Source: Pseudomonas chlororaphis (GTDB lineage: Bacteria > Pseudomonadota > Gammaproteobacteria > Pseudomonadales > Pseudomonadaceae). From it: a DNA stretch of 64,000 nt. The notes below the pieces were generated by a model, which was given only the letters and a program-made list of their open reading frames with translations, was not told where the DNA came from and did not search any database. The stretch covers positions 1,984,001-2,048,000 of the forward strand of contig NZ_MOAL01000004.1 in assembly GCF_003731765.1 (NCBI RefSeq), written 5' to 3'. Position 1 is the stretch's first letter; every line of letters begins with the position of its first letter. Shown one piece after another: positions 62,454 through 64,000 of the stretch. The position numbers and the translations under genes were made by a program.

Positions 62454-63499
62454 AAGCACTGCGTTGGCATGCCGCCCGCGACCTGCGCCTGACCGATCTG
62501 CAACTGCCGGAGCCCGGCCCGGGCGAGGTGTTGCTTCAGGTTGCCTATTGCGGCATCTGTGGCAGCGACCTGCACGAATACGCCGACGGCCCGCACTCGA
62601 TTCCGCAACAGGTGGCGCACCCGCTGTCCGGTTGCCGTGCGCCCCTGACCCTCGGCCATGAATTCTGTGGCCAGGTCCTGGCCCTGGGCCCAGGCGTCGA
62701 CCAGGTGCAGGTGGGCAGCCGGGTGGCGGTAGAGCCCGAGTATCGCTGCGGCGATTGCCAGTACTGCCGAGCCGGCCAGTACAACCTCTGCCAGTCCATG
62801 GGTTTTATCGGCCTGATGGGCGATGGCGGTTTCGCCGAGCAGGTGCTGGTGCCGGCCTACATGCTGCACCTGCTGCCGGACTCGGTGAGCTTCAAGCAGG
62901 CCGCGGTGCTGGAACCGGCGGCAGTGGCCTTTCACGCGCTGAACCAAAGCAGCCTCAAGGCCGGTGACAGTTGCGTGGTGTTCGGCCTCGGCCCTATCGG
63001 CCTGCTGTTGATCCTGTTGGCACGCCTGCGCGGCGTGGAACGGATCTACGCCGTGGACATCAGCCCGGAACGGCGGCAACTGGCCCGCGACTTCGGCGCC
63101 CTGGAGGTGCTCGATGGCCATGCCGAAGACCTGCCGCAACGCCTGCATCACCTCAGCGGCGGCGGCTTCGACACCGCCTTCGAAGCCGCTGGCAGCCAGT
63201 CGACCCTGAGCCTCGCCCTGCAGGCACTGCGCAAGGGCGGCGAGGTGGTGCTGGTGGGGTTGATGGGCCAGGTCAGCATCGACGCTTTCCACCTGGTCAA
63301 CAACGAACTGCGCCTGCTCGGCAGCGTGGGCTATCGCCATGCCTATCCGCCCCTGATCGAACTGCTGGCCAGCGGCCAACTCGACCTGACGCGCGTCATC
63401 ACCCGCTGCGTCACCCTTGACCAAGCCGTAGCGCAGGGCTTCGAAGCGCTGTTGCAGGACAAAAGCCAGATCAAGGTGATTGTGGGTGGGGAGCGCTGA
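62450..63499 (+). CDS. Zinc-containing alcohol dehydrogenase (2,3-butanediol/sorbitol dehydrogenase type)
   Basis: A 349-residue MDR enzyme with both zinc sites. Catalytic Cys-Gly-x-Cys (YCGICGSDLHEY) and GHEFCGQV; the four structural cysteines are in RCGDCQYCRAGQYNLCQSMG. Rossmann motif VFGLGPIGLLLILLARLRG. It oxidises a secondary alcohol or polyol with NAD+. The start ATG overlaps the MFS stop (ATGA), so the longer open frame running through the MFS gene is rejected. Confidence 0.93.
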   Translation: MKALRWHAARDLRLTDLQLPEPGPGEVLLQVAYCGICGSDLHEYADGPHSIPQQVAHPLSGCRAPLTLGHEFCGQVLALGPGVDQVQVGSRVAVEPEYRCGDCQYCRAGQYNLCQSMGFIGLMGDGGFAEQVLVPAYMLHLLPDSVSFKQAAVLEPAAVAFHALNQSSLKAGDSCVVFGLGPIGLLLILLARLRGVERIYAVDISPERRQLARDFGALEVLDGHAEDLPQRLHHLSGGGFDTAFEAAGSQSTLSLALQALRKGGEVVLVGLMGQVSIDAFHLVNNELRLLGSVGYRHAYPPLIELLASGQLDLTRVITRCVTLDQAVAQGFEALLQDKSQIKVIVGGER

Positions 63500-63511
63500 G
63501 CCTCAAGCGTT

Positions 63512-63552
63512 GAGCTTCAAGCCTCAAGCTCGCCACTTGAGGCTTGAAGCTC
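63512..63552. repeat. 17-bp perfect hairpin repeat
   Basis: 63,512-63,528 is the perfect reverse complement of 63,536-63,552 around a 7-base loop; related CTTGA/CAAGC words also flank it. It resembles the dispersed GCTTCAAGC-type repeats seen between genes in Pseudomonas and may also slow transcription into the porin gene. Confidence 0.6.
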
Positions 63553-63595
63553 GCAACTACCACCGACCCAACAACAATAAAAACGAGTAACGCCC

Positions 63596-64000
63596 ATGAA
63601 CACCCTTCCCCTGCTGTGCCCGCTGCTTGCAGCGCTTGTGTTCACTCCGCTGTGCCAGGCCGATGTACCGAGCCGTGAAGGCCCGTTAGCCGGGCTCGGT
63701 GAGCAATTGGCCGCTTACGGCATTCAACCCCATGTGCAGTTCTGGAACCTGTCGATGAAGAATTTCGACACCGGGCCGCGGGAGCACAGCGTCGGCAACA
63801 GCGGCGACCTGTTCGTCGGCGCCGATGTCGACCTGAACACCCTCGCTGGCCTCGAAGGCGCGAGTGTTCATTTCGAGGAAACCCTGTTCATCCTCGACAC
63901 CGCCACCGGTCAGCCGACTTCACGTAACTGGCAAGGCGCCGCCGGCAGTTATTTTGCCGGGGCGCCGATCCACAACGACATCACCAGCAACCAACTGAGC
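63596..64000 (+). CDS. OprB-type carbohydrate porin (3' end outside window)
   Basis: Outer-membrane porin. 135 residues are visible: signal peptide ending LCQA, then DVPSREGPLAGLGEQLAAYG, VQFWNLSMKNFDTGP and NSGDLFVGADVDLNTLAGLE, with further beta-strand-like text. This is the front of the OprB family. A weak GAG ribosome site lies 9 bases upstream. Following the cupin-MFS-ADH operon, it probably lets its substrate cross the outer membrane. The rest runs off the right edge. Confidence 0.85.
   Translation, partial: MNTLPLLCPLLAALVFTPLCQADVPSREGPLAGLGEQLAAYGIQPHVQFWNLSMKNFDTGPREHSVGNSGDLFVGADVDLNTLAGLEGASVHFEETLFILDTATGQPTSRNWQGAAGSYFAGAPIHNDITSNQLS

Overview
The window is high-G+C gamma-proteobacterial DNA that reads as a Pseudomonas chromosome, most likely of the P. 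fluorescens group. This rests on a DUF1652 protein (a Pseudomonas-type family), NhaB, the short-form Gnd followed by Zwf, a PctA-like chemoreceptor, an OprB-type porin and many LysR/AraC/GntR regulators beside small catabolic operons. The genus is an inference from gene content; no rRNA or tRNA gene is present to confirm it.

Layout. 1-6.7 kb: a sugar-acid catabolic locus (MFS transporter, IlvD/Edd-type dehydratase, GntR/FadR repressor, FAD-linked 2-hydroxyacid dehydrogenase) with two FadR-type operators, then nhaB. 6.7-10.1 kb: a tightly overlapped gnd-zwf-HAD phosphatase operon. 10.3-15.1 kb: a 58-residue coiled-coil protein, a CptA-like phosphoethanolamine transferase, a small secreted protein, zapE and a WYL regulator. 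15.2-19.0 kb: a polyamine-type operon (AraC regulator with a SnoaL-like head, amine oxidase, cupin, PotF-like binding protein). 19.2-26.0 kb: DUF1652 protein, UvrD-like helicase, pirin, pgm and a quinone-reductase-like MDR protein.

26.2-44.1 kb: a genomic island. A LysR gene ends in an attachment-like sequence at 27.15 kb that recurs at 44.05 kb. Both copies run for about 110 bp into the start of a P4-type integrase, and both integrases are now debris. The island carries a seven-gene leftward operon (desaturase, osmoprotectant-type ABC transporter, NtaA-like flavin monooxygenase, PhnD-like protein), the tail of an MFS gene, a YkgJ-type protein, a complete IS3-family element, and a four-gene rightward operon at 37.3-43.9 kb. 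That operon encodes an SF1 Upf1/Dna2-like helicase, a protein of unknown family, a protein with two complete HKD phospholipase-D motifs, and an RtcR-like sigma54 activator with a CARF-like front domain. The genes overlap one another, and a sigma54 promoter with two matching upstream palindromes lies just ahead. This looks like a self-regulated, inducible nucleic-acid repair or defence system and is the most interesting part of the window.

44.1-48.7 kb: mosaic DNA, with an integrase/FMN-reductase chimera, an alpha/beta hydrolase, a LysR gene, a SnoaL-epimerase pair, and a histidine-phosphatase gene cut off by an IS end. 48.9-60.3 kb: an amino-acid chemoreceptor, SRPBCC/LysR pair, a TetR-controlled ene-reductase/SDR/hydrolase cluster followed by a quinone-oxidoreductase gene, an EamA transporter, XRE-cupin and AraC regulators. 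60.6-64 kb: a catabolic operon (cupin dioxygenase-like, MFS, zinc alcohol dehydrogenase) followed by an OprB-type porin that runs off the end.
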